A stretch of 47,189 bases of DNA from Lachnospiraceae bacterium (GTDB taxonomy: Bacteria > Bacillota > Clostridia > Lachnospirales > Lachnospiraceae). The notes beneath the pieces are model-generated. The model was not told the origin of the DNA and did no database searches. It saw nothing but the letters and a program-made list of their open reading frames with translations. The position numbers and the translations under genes are program-made. The stretch is from NCBI GenBank assembly GCA_017617395.1, contig JAFZWG010000039.1, positions 1 through 47,189 of the forward strand, in the 5' to 3' direction. This document shows positions 7,585-15,371 of the stretch, piece after piece. How positions within the stretch are numbered: the stretch's first letter is position 1; each line of letters opens with the position of its first letter.

Positions 7585-8844
7585 TCAGCATTCTGAACAG
7601 TCCCCAATCGAATCGTTCCCGGCCGGTTCCAGCTCGCGGATCCGCGCGACTCTGCCAAGTCCGATGGCGATTGCGGCAAGGCACATTCCGGCCGCAAAGA
7701 TGGTTGCCGCCGAACCTCCGCCGACACCCTTTCCGGTCGCGCGTCCGACCGCATCCGCAACCACGCCGGAGAGGCCGTACGCGACCACGTAACCGGACTG
7801 CGACAAGAAACCGATCATGCCCCACGCGCGCCCCTGCAGCTCCTTCGGAATGTTCGTGCGCGCCAGATAATCGAGGCTGTTGTTGGCGACCGGGATTGCC
7901 AGAAAGAACAAAAAACCGAACGTCCCGATGACGAACAGATTATGGCTCACGCCGAACATCGCCATGGCCAGTCCGCTCGCAGCAAGCCCGAGGCTAAGCT
8001 TTCGCACAAAGTTTCGCTTAATCCCGCGGATTCCAAGAATTGCTCCGGAGACGAGCATGCCCGACGCCGCGACGGTCTCCACGATTCCAAGCGATTTCTC
8101 GTTGGAAAATGAAAGCACGAACGGCCCGGCCAGCACCTGGAACACGCCCATGAACAGCGTGACCAGCGACGTGATCAGGATCAGAGGCAATAGTCCCCGC
8201 TTTCCGGTGATGACCTTCCACCCTTCCTTCATGCTCGTAAAGAACGGCGTCCGGTTCTCCGCCTCCTTGTTCGGCAACCCTCTCCGCACAACCGCTGCCG
8301 CTGTGATCGTCACGAAAAATGTCGCAATATCGATCGCGAGGATCACCTTGATGTCGCTCACCGTCAACAAAAATCCCGCAATGATCGGCGAAAAGAGATA
8401 CCCCGCGCTGCCCGCCATCGACACGAGCCCGTTGGCCTTCGAGAACTGCTCCTTCGTCAACAGGTCCGTGATCGTCGCGGTAAATGCCGGCTCCAAAAGC
8501 GCAGAGAACACCGAGCTGATCACGACGCCGGTGTAAATCTGCCATGTCGCCGCATCGCCGCGCATCATGCAGAGCAGGATAAACAAAACGCCGAGGCCCG
8601 AAAAACCGTCCCCGATCATCATCAAAAGTCTTCGGTCGTACCGGTCCGCGAGCACTCCGGCCGGTACCTTCAAAAGCAGTCCCGGCAGAAACGCGAGAAG
8701 CGTCAAAAGTGCCGTGCCCGAGGCATTTCCCGTCTTTTGGAAGATGTAAATTCCGAGTCCGAAGCTCGTCAGACCGCCGCCGATCGAGGAGATGAGCTGC
8801 CCCGCCCACAGCAGTAAAAACTTGTTGTAATTGCCCTGATTCAT
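7585..8844 (-). CDS. MFS exporter (macrolide-efflux/MefA-like group)
   Basis: 419-residue major facilitator with about twelve transmembrane helices, closest in pattern to the MefA/EntS-type efflux group (MFS_3). The signature loop between helices 2 and 3 is GVLADRYDRRLLM; helix 1 contains LWAGQLISSIGGG, typical of this group. It would use the proton gradient to expel a drug, siderophore or metabolite. The ATG at 8844 follows GGAGG; that site forms the 3' arm of a stem at 8854-8896. The upstream methyltransferase ends 126 bases earlier with no clear terminator between, so it may extend the T-box-controlled transcript. The substrate cannot be told. Confidence 0.88.
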   Translation of the reverse strand: MNQGNYNKFLLLWAGQLISSIGGGLTSFGLGIYIFQKTGNASGTALLTLLAFLPGLLLKVPAGVLADRYDRRLLMMIGDGFSGLGVLFILLCMMRGDAATWQIYTGVVISSVFSALLEPAFTATITDLLTKEQFSKANGLVSMAGSAGYLFSPIIAGFLLTVSDIKVILAIDIATFFVTITAAAVVRRGLPNKEAENRTPFFTSMKEGWKVITGKRGLLPLILITSLVTLFMGVFQVLAGPFVLSFSNEKSLGIVETVAASGMLVSGAILGIRGIKRNFVRKLSLGLAASGLAMAMFGVSHNLFVIGTFGFLFFLAIPVANNSLDYLARTNIPKELQGRAWGMIGFLSQSGYVVAYGLSGVVADAVGRATGKGVGGGSAATIFAAGMCLAAIAIGLGRVARIRELEPAGNDSIGDCSEC

Positions 8845-8853
8845 ATAAAACCT

Positions 8854-8896
8854 CCGCCCGCATTTGATACTCCTATCGTATGCGAATTGCGGGCGG
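8854..8896 (-). promoter_or_regulatory. Stem that pairs with the MFS ribosome site
   Basis: On the minus strand CCGCCCGCA (8896-8888) pairs with TGCGGGCGG (8862-8854), with a second inner pairing (ATAC/GTAT). The 3' arm runs into GGAGG, the Shine-Dalgarno of the MFS gene, so the folded leader should limit its translation. It could also act as an intercistronic stabiliser; there is no T-run to make it a terminator. Confidence 0.5.
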
Positions 8897-8970
8897 AAGT
8901 CTTAATCCGTTCCTTTTCCGTTTCTTATCCGTTTATTAAACCGGCTGCATTTTCCGATGCCCGGGGAGGC

Positions 8971-9795
8971 TTATTTCTTGCGAAGAAGCCAGATCAGATT
9001 GCTGCGGTACATCGATGCCGTCGTGATGTCCCGAAGGTCCTCCCGGTCTCCCTTGTAACCGCGGTAAATGGTGCGCACCTCAAAGCCGCACAGCTCCGCC
9101 AAAAGAAACACTTCGGAGCGGTACGTCTCGCGCATCAGAAGCGGCCGGATGCGCTCCCCGATCACGTTGCCGGCATCGTCGTACGTCACGAACTTCCAAT
9201 TCCCGTACATCTGCTGGCTGTACGGATCGTATGTGATCGCATTGTAGATCTTCTCGCGGTTGCCCTCGCTGTTGACGTACTCCAGCCGGAACGTGTAATC
9301 CTTCTTCGGGTCCGTCTGCATCTGCTGCGCCTGCATCGGCGGCCACGGGTCAAACGTGTTGAACGTGAGATACCCTCCGTCCGTCAACTGCTCGCGGATG
9401 TTTTTTAGCGCCTCAATCTGCAGCTGCTGCGTCGGAAGATGCATAAAACCGCTCCGCGCAATTATCGCGAGCGAATACTTTCTTCTCGAGCTGAACTTCG
9501 TCATATTCGCAGGGTAAATGTTCAAGGACAGGCCCATTTTCCGCGCCTTTTCATCCGCGACGCGGCACATCTCCTCAGAAAGGTCCGTGCCGTCGATATC
9601 GATTCCGCGCTCCGCGAGATACAACAAAACCGCGCCGGTTCCGCAGGCGATGTCAACAACGCCGCCCTGGCCGTAGTGGCGCGCCAGACTCAGGTAAAAA
9701 TCCTGAAAGCCCGCATGGTTGTCTTCCTGAGCATACATCACATCCAGGTAGCGATCGTAATTATCCGCAACATCTTTGTAATCATGTAAATCCAT
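8971..9795 (-). CDS. Class I SAM-dependent methyltransferase
   Basis: 274-residue Rossmann-fold methyltransferase. Motif I is VVDIACGTGAVLLYL near residue 48, the acidic end of strand 2 is IDGTDLSEEM, and motif III-like IIARSGFMHLP follows; the C-terminal half is a beta-rich region (YTFRLEYVN to GERIRPLLMRETY). It resembles the broad Methyltransf_25/11 group acting on small molecules. The acceptor is unknown. AAGGAG precedes the ATG at 9795, and the 2H/GNAT fusion ends 13 bases upstream, so both belong to the T-box transcript. That pairing with an acetyltransferase and a following exporter recalls drug- or metabolite-modifying cassettes, which is inference. Confidence 0.85.
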   Translation of the reverse strand: MDLHDYKDVADNYDRYLDVMYAQEDNHAGFQDFYLSLARHYGQGGVVDIACGTGAVLLYLAERGIDIDGTDLSEEMCRVADEKARKMGLSLNIYPANMTKFSSRRKYSLAIIARSGFMHLPTQQLQIEALKNIREQLTDGGYLTFNTFDPWPPMQAQQMQTDPKKDYTFRLEYVNSEGNREKIYNAITYDPYSQQMYGNWKFVTYDDAGNVIGERIRPLLMRETYRSEVFLLAELCGFEVRTIYRGYKGDREDLRDITTASMYRSNLIWLLRKK

Positions 9796-9808
9796 TGCCG
9801 ATCTCCTT

Positions 9809-10801
9809 TCAAAACATCATTTTCTCCATGTATCCGCACGTAAACGGGAAGAAGTCAAACTTCTGTGTTCCGGTGTGGACGAAGCCATGCTTCTCGTACC
9901 ACTTTCGAAGCACCCGGTTCTCCTCCACGATACCGATCTTTAACTTCGCGCACCCGAGGATCCGTGTCCTCATAAAGCAATCATTAAGCAGCTTTGCGCC
10001 GATGCCGTTATGCCGAAACTCCGGCAGCACCGCCAGGTTGCTAAGCTCCGCGCTGCCGTCCTCCGAAATCCCGAGCGAGTAGTAACCGACGATCTTGCCG
10101 CTATGGGAGAACACATACATCGGGCGCTTCTCGATGAAGTACTGGTACTGAAGACGCCGCTCGTCGGTGGCAAATGCGGTAAAGCGCGGCGCATTTTCCG
10201 CGGTGAAGCCGAACTGTTCGGCAACGGTTGCGAACGACTCGCGAATGACCTGAACGCACTCGGGAATCTCCTCCTGCGCCATCTCACGCACCCTGCCCGT
10301 AAGGCGGGTGTCCCGGAGGTTCACGCTCATAATATGTCTGGTCGGGAAGAACTCGTAGAGATGCAGCGAGTTGACCCTTCCGACGAACGATTTGAACTCG
10401 TGAAGCACGTACGGGGCCGCGCGGAAGATCACGTCCGGCTCGTCGATCAGAAGCGTGGTGTGCGGGGTCCAGTGGAACGAGTCGCTGCAGCGCTCTTTCA
10501 GGGAAAGAAGCTCGTCGTTCATGTCCGGGGACACGAAAAGGACTTTCGCGCCGCCGAAGATGCCGATGTGATTGAAGGTCACATCGAAGGAATCGACCTC
10601 CTCGGACAGCCGCTGCATAAGCACTTTCAGCAGCTCCTCGCGGTCGGTCGAAAATGACCCTAAGGTGATGTGCATCGGAATGTTTTTGGTGTGGGTACCG
10701 ACGAACCCCTGCTCGTACAAAAGGTTCTGAAGATGACAAAGATGCGCCTCCGACGCCTCGTCATAGCCTGCCAGAATGTACAGTTGCTTGTTGTCTTCCA
10801 T
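9809..10801 (-). CDS. 2H-phosphoesterase/GNAT acetyltransferase fusion
   Basis: 330 residues in two domains. Residues 1-170 have the 2H (2'-5' RNA ligase-like/CPDase) pattern: two H-x-T motifs, HITLG near residue 44 and HTTLL near residue 118, which in this fold form the catalytic pair acting on 2',3'-cyclic or 2'-5' phosphodiester bonds. Residues about 185-330 are a GNAT N-acetyltransferase with LSNLAVLPEFRHNGIGAKLL, the acetyl-CoA pyrophosphate-binding loop, and the usual closing KWYEKHGFVHTG. The start at 10801 follows AGGAG; an upstream in-frame start lies inside the T-box terminator zone and is rejected. First gene after a T-box leader, co-transcribed with a methyltransferase. An RNA-end-processing or small-molecule-modifying role is possible; neither substrate is evident. 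Confidence 0.82.
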   Translation of the reverse strand: MEDNKQLYILAGYDEASEAHLCHLQNLLYEQGFVGTHTKNIPMHITLGSFSTDREELLKVLMQRLSEEVDSFDVTFNHIGIFGGAKVLFVSPDMNDELLSLKERCSDSFHWTPHTTLLIDEPDVIFRAAPYVLHEFKSFVGRVNSLHLYEFFPTRHIMSVNLRDTRLTGRVREMAQEEIPECVQVIRESFATVAEQFGFTAENAPRFTAFATDERRLQYQYFIEKRPMYVFSHSGKIVGYYSLGISEDGSAELSNLAVLPEFRHNGIGAKLLNDCFMRTRILGCAKLKIGIVEENRVLRKWYEKHGFVHTGTQKFDFFPFTCGYMEKMMF

Positions 10802-10852
10802 GTTGTTCTCCTGTTCCGCCGAAATATCGGCAAATGTAATGCAACAACACAA

Positions 10853-10896
10853 GAAAAGCACCCTCGGACCGCAGTAAATACAGTCGTAAGGGTGCT
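10853..10896 (-). terminator. Intrinsic terminator of the T-box leader
   Basis: Minus strand AGCACCCTTACG pairs with CGAGGGTGCT around a loop and is followed by TTTTCTTG. The same CACCCTT strand can instead pair with AAGG-TG of the T-box sequence, giving the alternative antiterminator. Confidence 0.85.
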
Positions 10897-11105
10897 ATCG
10901 CACGGTTCCACCTTAACTTTTCGCTTCAGATTCCAACAAATCCTAACCTTTAACGCAGGCATACGGTAACGCTTACTCGCTTCGGCGCCACAGCTTGGGA
11001 ATGGTTTTCGTTCATCGTCCTCATAAACGGCTTCCACCCTGCGCCGTTCTCTCTGGATGATTCGTGAGGAACTACTCTTTCCGTCGTCGCTTTTCTCGTG
11101 TTATT
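10854..11105 (-). promoter_or_regulatory. T-box riboswitch, probable tRNA-Thr specificity
   Basis: Transcribed leader with the standard T-box parts in order on the minus strand: AGAGTAG (specifier-loop 5' side), CCAGAGAG and GGTGGAAGCC (distal bulge and loop), a 3' specifier side reading GAAAACCA, a GCGTTACCG stem III region, then the T-box sequence AAGGTGGAACCGTGCG at 10914-10899 and a terminator. Pairing GUUC/GAAC and CUCA/UGAG for the upper helix and GGAA/UUCC for the lower one leaves GAA-A-ACC-A, so the specifier is most likely ACC (Thr). The bulge UGGA calls for a tRNA ending UCCA; discriminator U is found in tRNA-Thr, Gly and Cys of this group, consistent with Thr. Uncharged tRNA would switch on the 2H/GNAT gene and the genes behind it. 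Confidence 0.85.
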
Positions 11106-11111
11106 GGCGTT

Positions 11112-11140
11112 ACTATATCAGCCCGCCGACGGTTTGTCAA
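11112..11140 (-). promoter_or_regulatory. Strong sigma-A promoter of the T-box operon
   Basis: Minus strand perfect -35 TTGACA (11140-11135), 17-base spacer, -10 TATAGT (11117-11112). The predicted start is near 11105, just before stem I. Confidence 0.92.
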
Positions 11141-11160
11141 CACCTATTTTGCGCGGTTCG

Positions 11161-12012
11161 TCACTCCAGCGTGAGCACCTCGCCCGGCGCCACGATAATC
11201 CGCCCGGGCACGTCAAACTTCTCGGCCACCGTCCGGTCAAAGCCCGACTGTTGCGCCGGCACCATGTGGTACGGAATGCTGTGCTTCGCGCCGACCGTCT
11301 TCGCACAGGCAATCGCTTCCTCGATGCCCATGTTGTAAACGCCGTCGCAGCAGAAAAATGCATAGTCAAGCTTGCGGCTCGCAAGCTCGGGCATCTGCTT
11401 CGTCGTCGACGTGTCACCGGTAAGATACAGGCTCACGCCGTCGGAAAATGTAAGCACATACCCGACACAGTTCTTCACGTCGTGGTTTTTGTTGTAGCCG
11501 GCCTCGACCGCCTCAACCTTCACAAACCCGAATTCAAAACTCTGGTGCGTTCCGCCCGCGAGCGCCTCGGCCCACGTGATCGTCTTGCAGTCAGGATTTT
11601 TCGTCGTGATCAGCTGCGTCTGCGTGTGGTCATAGTGACTGTGCGTGATCAGGATCAGATCCGCAGGCACGTCGTAGCCGTCGCCCATGAACGGATCCAC
11701 GTAGATGGTCTTCCCCTCCGGCGTGGTGATCCGCACGCTTCCGTGTCCCTGGTACAACAGTTTCGCTCTCTCTCTCATGTCCTTACCTCCGTTCTCGTCC
11801 GGATCCTCCGTCGGTGTCGGTTCATTTGTCGGTTCGGGCGCCTTCGTCGGCTCCGCCGTAGGCGTAGCTTCCTTTGTCGGTTCCGCCGTAGGAGTACCCG
11901 TCGCGCTCTCCGTCGGCCTCGTCGTTTCGCCTTCGGCGTCCTTTCCGCAGGCGGCCAGCAAAAGCATCGCAAAAAGTGCCAATACCGCTCCGCACAGTCT
12001 CATTTTCCGCAT
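11161..12012 (-). CDS. Lipoprotein with metallo-beta-lactamase (UlaG-like) fold
   Basis: 283 residues. A lipoprotein signal peptide ends at the lipobox LLAAC (Cys22); a Thr/Pro/Glu-rich linker with repeated T-A-E-P-T-K units covers residues about 28-75; the rest is a metallo-beta-lactamase fold of the UlaG/YtnP kind with HSHYDH as metal motif near residue 123, TGDTS for the later metal ligand and the closing HMVPAQ. Such proteins hydrolyse lactones or phosphodiesters, but none with this surface anchor is known to me. GGAGG lies seven bases before the ATG at 12012. It ends only about 20 bases from the T-box promoter of the next operon. Confidence 0.85.
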   Translation of the reverse strand: MRKMRLCGAVLALFAMLLLAACGKDAEGETTRPTESATGTPTAEPTKEATPTAEPTKAPEPTNEPTPTEDPDENGGKDMRERAKLLYQGHGSVRITTPEGKTIYVDPFMGDGYDVPADLILITHSHYDHTQTQLITTKNPDCKTITWAEALAGGTHQSFEFGFVKVEAVEAGYNKNHDVKNCVGYVLTFSDGVSLYLTGDTSTTKQMPELASRKLDYAFFCCDGVYNMGIEEAIACAKTVGAKHSIPYHMVPAQQSGFDRTVAEKFDVPGRIIVAPGEVLTLE

Positions 12013-12061
12013 GTTTCATCCTCCGCTGCAGGTCGCGGCCCGCGCCCTGCGTCTTCGTCCG

Positions 12062-12901
12062 TTACGCCTTGACCAACGGAATCCAGATGTAGTTTACGTT
12101 GTCCTCCGGTTTCTCCGCCGGCGGGCTGTACACCTCCAGATTGTAGTTGCCGGCCAGCTTGTAGCCCTTAAGATTCGGCAGCCACTCCGACCAGATCTGC
12201 GTGTTCAGCTTCTGAAACTCCTCCGGGATCGGCCCTCTGCAGGCAAATACAGCCCACAATCCGCCCGGGATCACCAGCGTTTCGCATCCCTGCGGAACCT
12301 CTTCCCAGGGCATGTACAGATCCGCGATCCAGTAGTCAAAATCCTTGCCGTTCATGTCCCAGCAGACGCCGAACGCGCCCATGACGGTCCGCTTCTCGCC
12401 CTGCGCCATCCACTCGTCCCAGAACTTCGGAACCTCCTGATAGCTGGTTTCATCGTTAAACCGACGCTTGACTCCCATGACCGTAAACGGTGCCTTTTCC
12501 ACAATACAATAATCCAACATACTTCCGCCCTCCAATGTGATTTTGATATGCAGCGGAGCGATGGACCGAAGCGTCGCGCCGGCCTCCCGGGCCTTCGAGG
12601 GCGCGATGCCGTGAAAGCGCTGGAATGCCTTGGCAAAGCTGTCCGGCGAATCGTAGCCGTACTTTACGGCGACGTCGATCACCTTCGCGTCCTTGCCGGA
12701 GAGCTCCTGCGCGGCCAGCGTCATGCGTCTGCCGCGGATGTATTCTCCGACCGACATTCCGCACAGCGCTCCGAAAATCCGCTGGTAGTAAAACGGCGAC
12801 AGCGCTGCGAAGCCCGCGATCTCCTCGATCTCAGGCGTTCCGTCCAGATTGTTCTCGATGAAATCGATTGACTTTTGAAAACCGTCCACCCAGCTGTCCA
12901 T
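12062..12901 (-). CDS. AraC-family regulator with GyrI-like effector domain
   Basis: 279-residue regulator. Residues about 5-105 hold the two helix-turn-helix motifs of AraC/XylS proteins (IEEIAGFAALSPFYYQRIF and VAVKYGYDSPDSFAKAFQRF); residues about 125-279 are a GyrI-like/effector-binding domain that in relatives binds hydrophobic cations or drugs. This DNA-binding-first layout is that of Rob- or SoxS-like clostridial regulators. The ATG at 12901 is preferred over one four codons earlier, which is too close to AGAGG. A near-perfect inverted repeat overlaps its own promoter zone (12937-12961), suggesting autoregulation. Targets are unknown; no neighbour is an obvious drug pump. Confidence 0.88.
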   Translation of the reverse strand: MDSWVDGFQKSIDFIENNLDGTPEIEEIAGFAALSPFYYQRIFGALCGMSVGEYIRGRRMTLAAQELSGKDAKVIDVAVKYGYDSPDSFAKAFQRFHGIAPSKAREAGATLRSIAPLHIKITLEGGSMLDYCIVEKAPFTVMGVKRRFNDETSYQEVPKFWDEWMAQGEKRTVMGAFGVCWDMNGKDFDYWIADLYMPWEEVPQGCETLVIPGGLWAVFACRGPIPEEFQKLNTQIWSEWLPNLKGYKLAGNYNLEVYSPPAEKPEDNVNYIWIPLVKA

Positions 12902-12930
12902 TGCACCTACCATCCTCTCACTGCAACTTC

Positions 12931-12961
12931 AGTATATCGGCAGGGGGCGTGTCCTGCCCGA
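12931..12961 (-). promoter_or_regulatory. Promoter and possible operator of the AraC-type gene
   Basis: Minus strand -10 TATACT at 12936-12931 with no good -35. Just upstream TCGGCAGG (12937-12944) and CCTGCCCGA (12953-12961) form an inverted repeat covering the -35 region, as expected for an activator or autoregulatory site. Confidence 0.45.
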
Positions 12962-12985
12962 CATTTCGTGCACACATTTTCCGAG

Positions 12986-13414
12986 TCATTCCCGTGTCGT
13001 CCCCTCATTCGCTTCCGCGAGCTTCGTGAGCGTCTCGAACAATCCCGGCTGCTCCTTCTCCAGGCGGATCGGTCTGCCGTCCGTGTTCAAAAAAGCATGC
13101 GAAGAGGTTCCTAGGCACACCGTTTCGCCGGCTGCATTTTTCATCTCGTACGCAAGATGAAGCTTCACGCCGCGGAACTCCCGGACCGTGACTGTGATCG
13201 TGATCCGCTCCGGAAACGTCGTCGTGCGCTTGTAGTCGCAGGTGACGTTCAAGACGGGCGAGATGATCCCCGATGCCTCCAGCCTGTCGTAATCCCAGCC
13301 GATCTGCGAGAGGAAGTCAACGCGCGCCTCCTCCATCCAGCGGATGTAATTCGAATGGTGCGTGATCCCCATCTTATCGGTCTCGTAGTATTGAACGGTA
13401 TGAACGTAATCCAT
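12986..13414 (-). CDS. Acyl-CoA thioesterase, 4HBT hot-dog fold (YbgC/FadM-like)
   Basis: 142-residue single hot-dog-domain thioesterase. The catalytic region YYETDKMGITHHSNYIRWMEEAR matches the Y-x-D-T-D-x-x-G-x-x-H-x-x-x-Y pattern of the YbgC/4HBT family, with glutamate in place of the first aspartate and the general-acid Asp kept. It should hydrolyse acyl-CoA or acyl-ACP. A GTG start nine codons earlier directly abuts its AGG, so the ATG at 13414 after AGGGGG is chosen; this gives the normal family length. It follows the TrmH gene closely, presumably as part of a longer minus-strand unit. Confidence 0.88.
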   Translation of the reverse strand: MDYVHTVQYYETDKMGITHHSNYIRWMEEARVDFLSQIGWDYDRLEASGIISPVLNVTCDYKRTTTFPERITITVTVREFRGVKLHLAYEMKNAAGETVCLGTSSHAFLNTDGRPIRLEKEQPGLFETLTKLAEANEGTTRE

Positions 13415-13446
13415 CTCCGAAATCCCCCTCGTAAAATTCACCCTTC

Positions 13447-14292
13447 CTACTTCATCAGTTCCCAGAAGCTGATGGCGCTCGCGGCCGCAACATTCAGGGA
13501 GTCGACGCCGTGATGCATCGGAATTCTGACGCGGTAATCACAGGCGGCGATGACCTCCTTCGGAAGGCCGGGGCCCTCCGATCCGAGGAACACGGCAAGC
13601 TTCTCGTTCGAGCGGATCTCGTCGTTGTCGACGCTGGTCGAGTCGTCGGTCAACGCCATCGCTACGGTCTTAAACCCGTAGGACTGAAACGTCCGCACCA
13701 GCGCGGTTCCCTCGGTCTCCTCCCTCGTCGCGTACGTCCACGGAATCTGGAACACCGTGCCCATGCTGACTCTCGAGGCTCGTCTGGCAAGCGGATCGAC
13801 AGAGCCGTAGGAAAATAAAGCGCTGTCCATCCCAAGAGCCGCCGCAGAGCGAACGATCGCACCCGCATTTGCAGGGTTTACGACCTCGAACAAAACGACC
13901 ATGCGTTTTTTGTCCCGGCAGAATTCCTCCAAAGACGGCGCGGGGCGTCTTCTCATCGTCATCCAAAGCCCGCGCACCAAAGCGTACCCGGTGAGCCTCG
14001 TCACGATGTCGACACCCGCGGTGTACACCGGGATCGTGTCAAGCTTTTCTCTGCCCCAGAACCGCTCGATCGCCTCGAACACAGGCGCCGCCTCAGCCTC
14101 CATCCGGCCGGTCTCCACCAAGACCGAGAGCGGCTCGTAGCCGTCCTCCAGAGCGCGCAAAATCACGCTGGCGCTCTCCGCAACGAAGATCCCCAGCTCC
14201 GGCTCAAAATACCGGAACAGCTGCGGCTCGGAGCATTTGGTGAACACCTCAAGCTCCGGCGCCGTGATGTCAGTTATCTCAATCAGATTCAT
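13447..14292 (-). CDS. TrmH/SpoU-family RNA 2'-O-methyltransferase
   Basis: 281-residue SPOUT-class methyltransferase with an N-terminal substrate-binding domain (residues 1-110) and the C-terminal knotted domain carrying the three SpoU motifs: NPANAGAIVRSA near residue 137, FLGSEGPGLP near 235 and the VDSLNVAAASAI region near 262. These enzymes methylate the 2'-hydroxyl of rRNA or tRNA using S-adenosylmethionine; the target nucleotide cannot be assigned. The ATG at 14292 has only a distant GGAGA. It lies between a small membrane-protein gene (24-base gap) and the thioesterase. Confidence 0.88.
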   Translation of the reverse strand: MNLIEITDITAPELEVFTKCSEPQLFRYFEPELGIFVAESASVILRALEDGYEPLSVLVETGRMEAEAAPVFEAIERFWGREKLDTIPVYTAGVDIVTRLTGYALVRGLWMTMRRRPAPSLEEFCRDKKRMVVLFEVVNPANAGAIVRSAAALGMDSALFSYGSVDPLARRASRVSMGTVFQIPWTYATREETEGTALVRTFQSYGFKTVAMALTDDSTSVDNDEIRSNEKLAVFLGSEGPGLPKEVIAACDYRVRIPMHHGVDSLNVAAASAISFWELMK

Positions 14293-14316
14293 GCGGACAA
14301 TACTTCTCCGTTTCGG

Positions 14317-14634
14317 TTATTTCTCGTACTTCGACAGCACCAGATGATACGCGACCGCGATGCCGATCGAGGCAAATACAACCCCGAGAATCGACAGCAC
14401 GAAATACGGCGAATTCTGCTTTAAGAACAGAAGCGGCACGCCGCACAATCCCAACAAAGCCGCATACGCGAACCAGATCTTCGCGACCGCGTGATTGTAT
14501 TTTACGACATTTTTTACTTCGGGCGGTTTCACCCCCGCAAAGAACCCGACAGGCTTCTTCGCTTTCCACGCCCAAAGCCCGATTCCAAGCATAAGAACCG
14601 CAACAACACTCCAGATGATAAACCCGACTACCAT
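14317..14634 (-). CDS. Small three-helix membrane protein of unknown function
   Basis: 105 residues with hydrophobic segments at about 3-23, 52-70 and 78-98. Between helices 1 and 2 is a charged loop with KKPVGFFAGVKPPEV followed by KNVVKYNHAVAKIW. I recall comparable small proteins in Lachnospiraceae but know no function. A strong AGGAGG precedes the ATG at 14634. The HAD hydrolase gene ends 15 bases upstream, so it sits in the same minus-strand run. Confidence 0.8.
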   Translation of the reverse strand: MVVGFIIWSVVAVLMLGIGLWAWKAKKPVGFFAGVKPPEVKNVVKYNHAVAKIWFAYAALLGLCGVPLLFLKQNSPYFVLSILGVVFASIGIAVAYHLVLSKYEK

Positions 14635-14649
14635 ACTCCCCCTCCTTTT

Positions 14650-15345
14650 TTACATGCCTTCCCCGTCGACACTCTCCACGAACCGGATCAGGTCCGTTAA
14701 GCTCGAGATCGTCCACTCCCCGCCGGTCCCCTTCCGGTCGATCAGAAACGATGTGAACCCAAGCTCCCTCGCGCCGTCTGCCTCCGACGGATAATCGTCG
14801 ACATAGATGCTCTCCTCCGCCTTCACCCCGAGCGAGTCAAGCGCCGCATTGTAGATGATCGGAGACGGCTTCCCGGCCCCGACTAAAGAACTCGCCGTAA
14901 ACGACGAAAAATACTTCGCCACCCCGAGCTGCTGCATCGTGTACTCGAGTGACGGCGATGTATCACTGATCACGCCCATCCGGTAGCCGCGCTTATGAAA
15001 ATACTCAAGCACCTCCACCGTCTCCGGGAACAAAACCCGGTCGCCGTTGCACCAAAGCTCCCGGAACAACAGATCCGCGCGCGCATCGACATCCTCCGTG
15101 ACGCCCTCGCCGAGCAGCAGATACTTGTAGTATCTTCGGAAGAACTCCTGCTCGTCCGTAAGGTTTGTATACCACTGCGCCCTGCCCTCCGCGGCCTGCG
15201 CGAACAGCTCCATCATCTTCTCGTACGGCAGCTCGAGAGGCTTTCCGCTCCAGGCTTCTACCGTCTCTTTCTGCCAGCGGACTTTCTCTTCACTAAAGTA
15301 CGTGAGTGTATTGTCGCGGTCAAAAAAGATCGCCTTGTATTTCAT
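14650..15345 (-). CDS. HAD-superfamily hydrolase
   Basis: 231-residue HAD hydrolase of subfamily I with a small helical cap. Motif I is FFDRDNTLTYF near residue 8 (the second Asp has become Asn, DRDNT, which is common in this subfamily), motif II is GVISDTSPS near residue 120, motif III the lysine in GAGKPSP, and motif IV VDDYPSEADGARELG. It resembles phosphoglycolate-phosphatase-like or REG-2-like enzymes; the substrate is unknown. GGGGAGAAGG lies just before the ATG. The XRE regulator gene ends 26 bases upstream. Confidence 0.87.
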   Translation of the reverse strand: MKYKAIFFDRDNTLTYFSEEKVRWQKETVEAWSGKPLELPYEKMMELFAQAAEGRAQWYTNLTDEQEFFRRYYKYLLLGEGVTEDVDARADLLFRELWCNGDRVLFPETVEVLEYFHKRGYRMGVISDTSPSLEYTMQQLGVAKYFSSFTASSLVGAGKPSPIIYNAALDSLGVKAEESIYVDDYPSEADGARELGFTSFLIDRKGTGGEWTISSLTDLIRFVESVDGEGM

Positions 15346-15371
15346 CCTTCTCCCCCCGATTTTTGCTTTTG

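Noticed and set aside
10660-11037. 125-codon frame across the T-box leader
   Set aside because: It covers conserved T-box RNA elements and the terminator; the protein sequence has no known features and the site upstream is poor.
11705-12871. Open frame of 388 codons on the plus strand
   Set aside because: Opposite the AraC gene and the linker of the MBL lipoprotein; the Val/Gly/Ser repeat is the antisense of the Thr/Pro linker.
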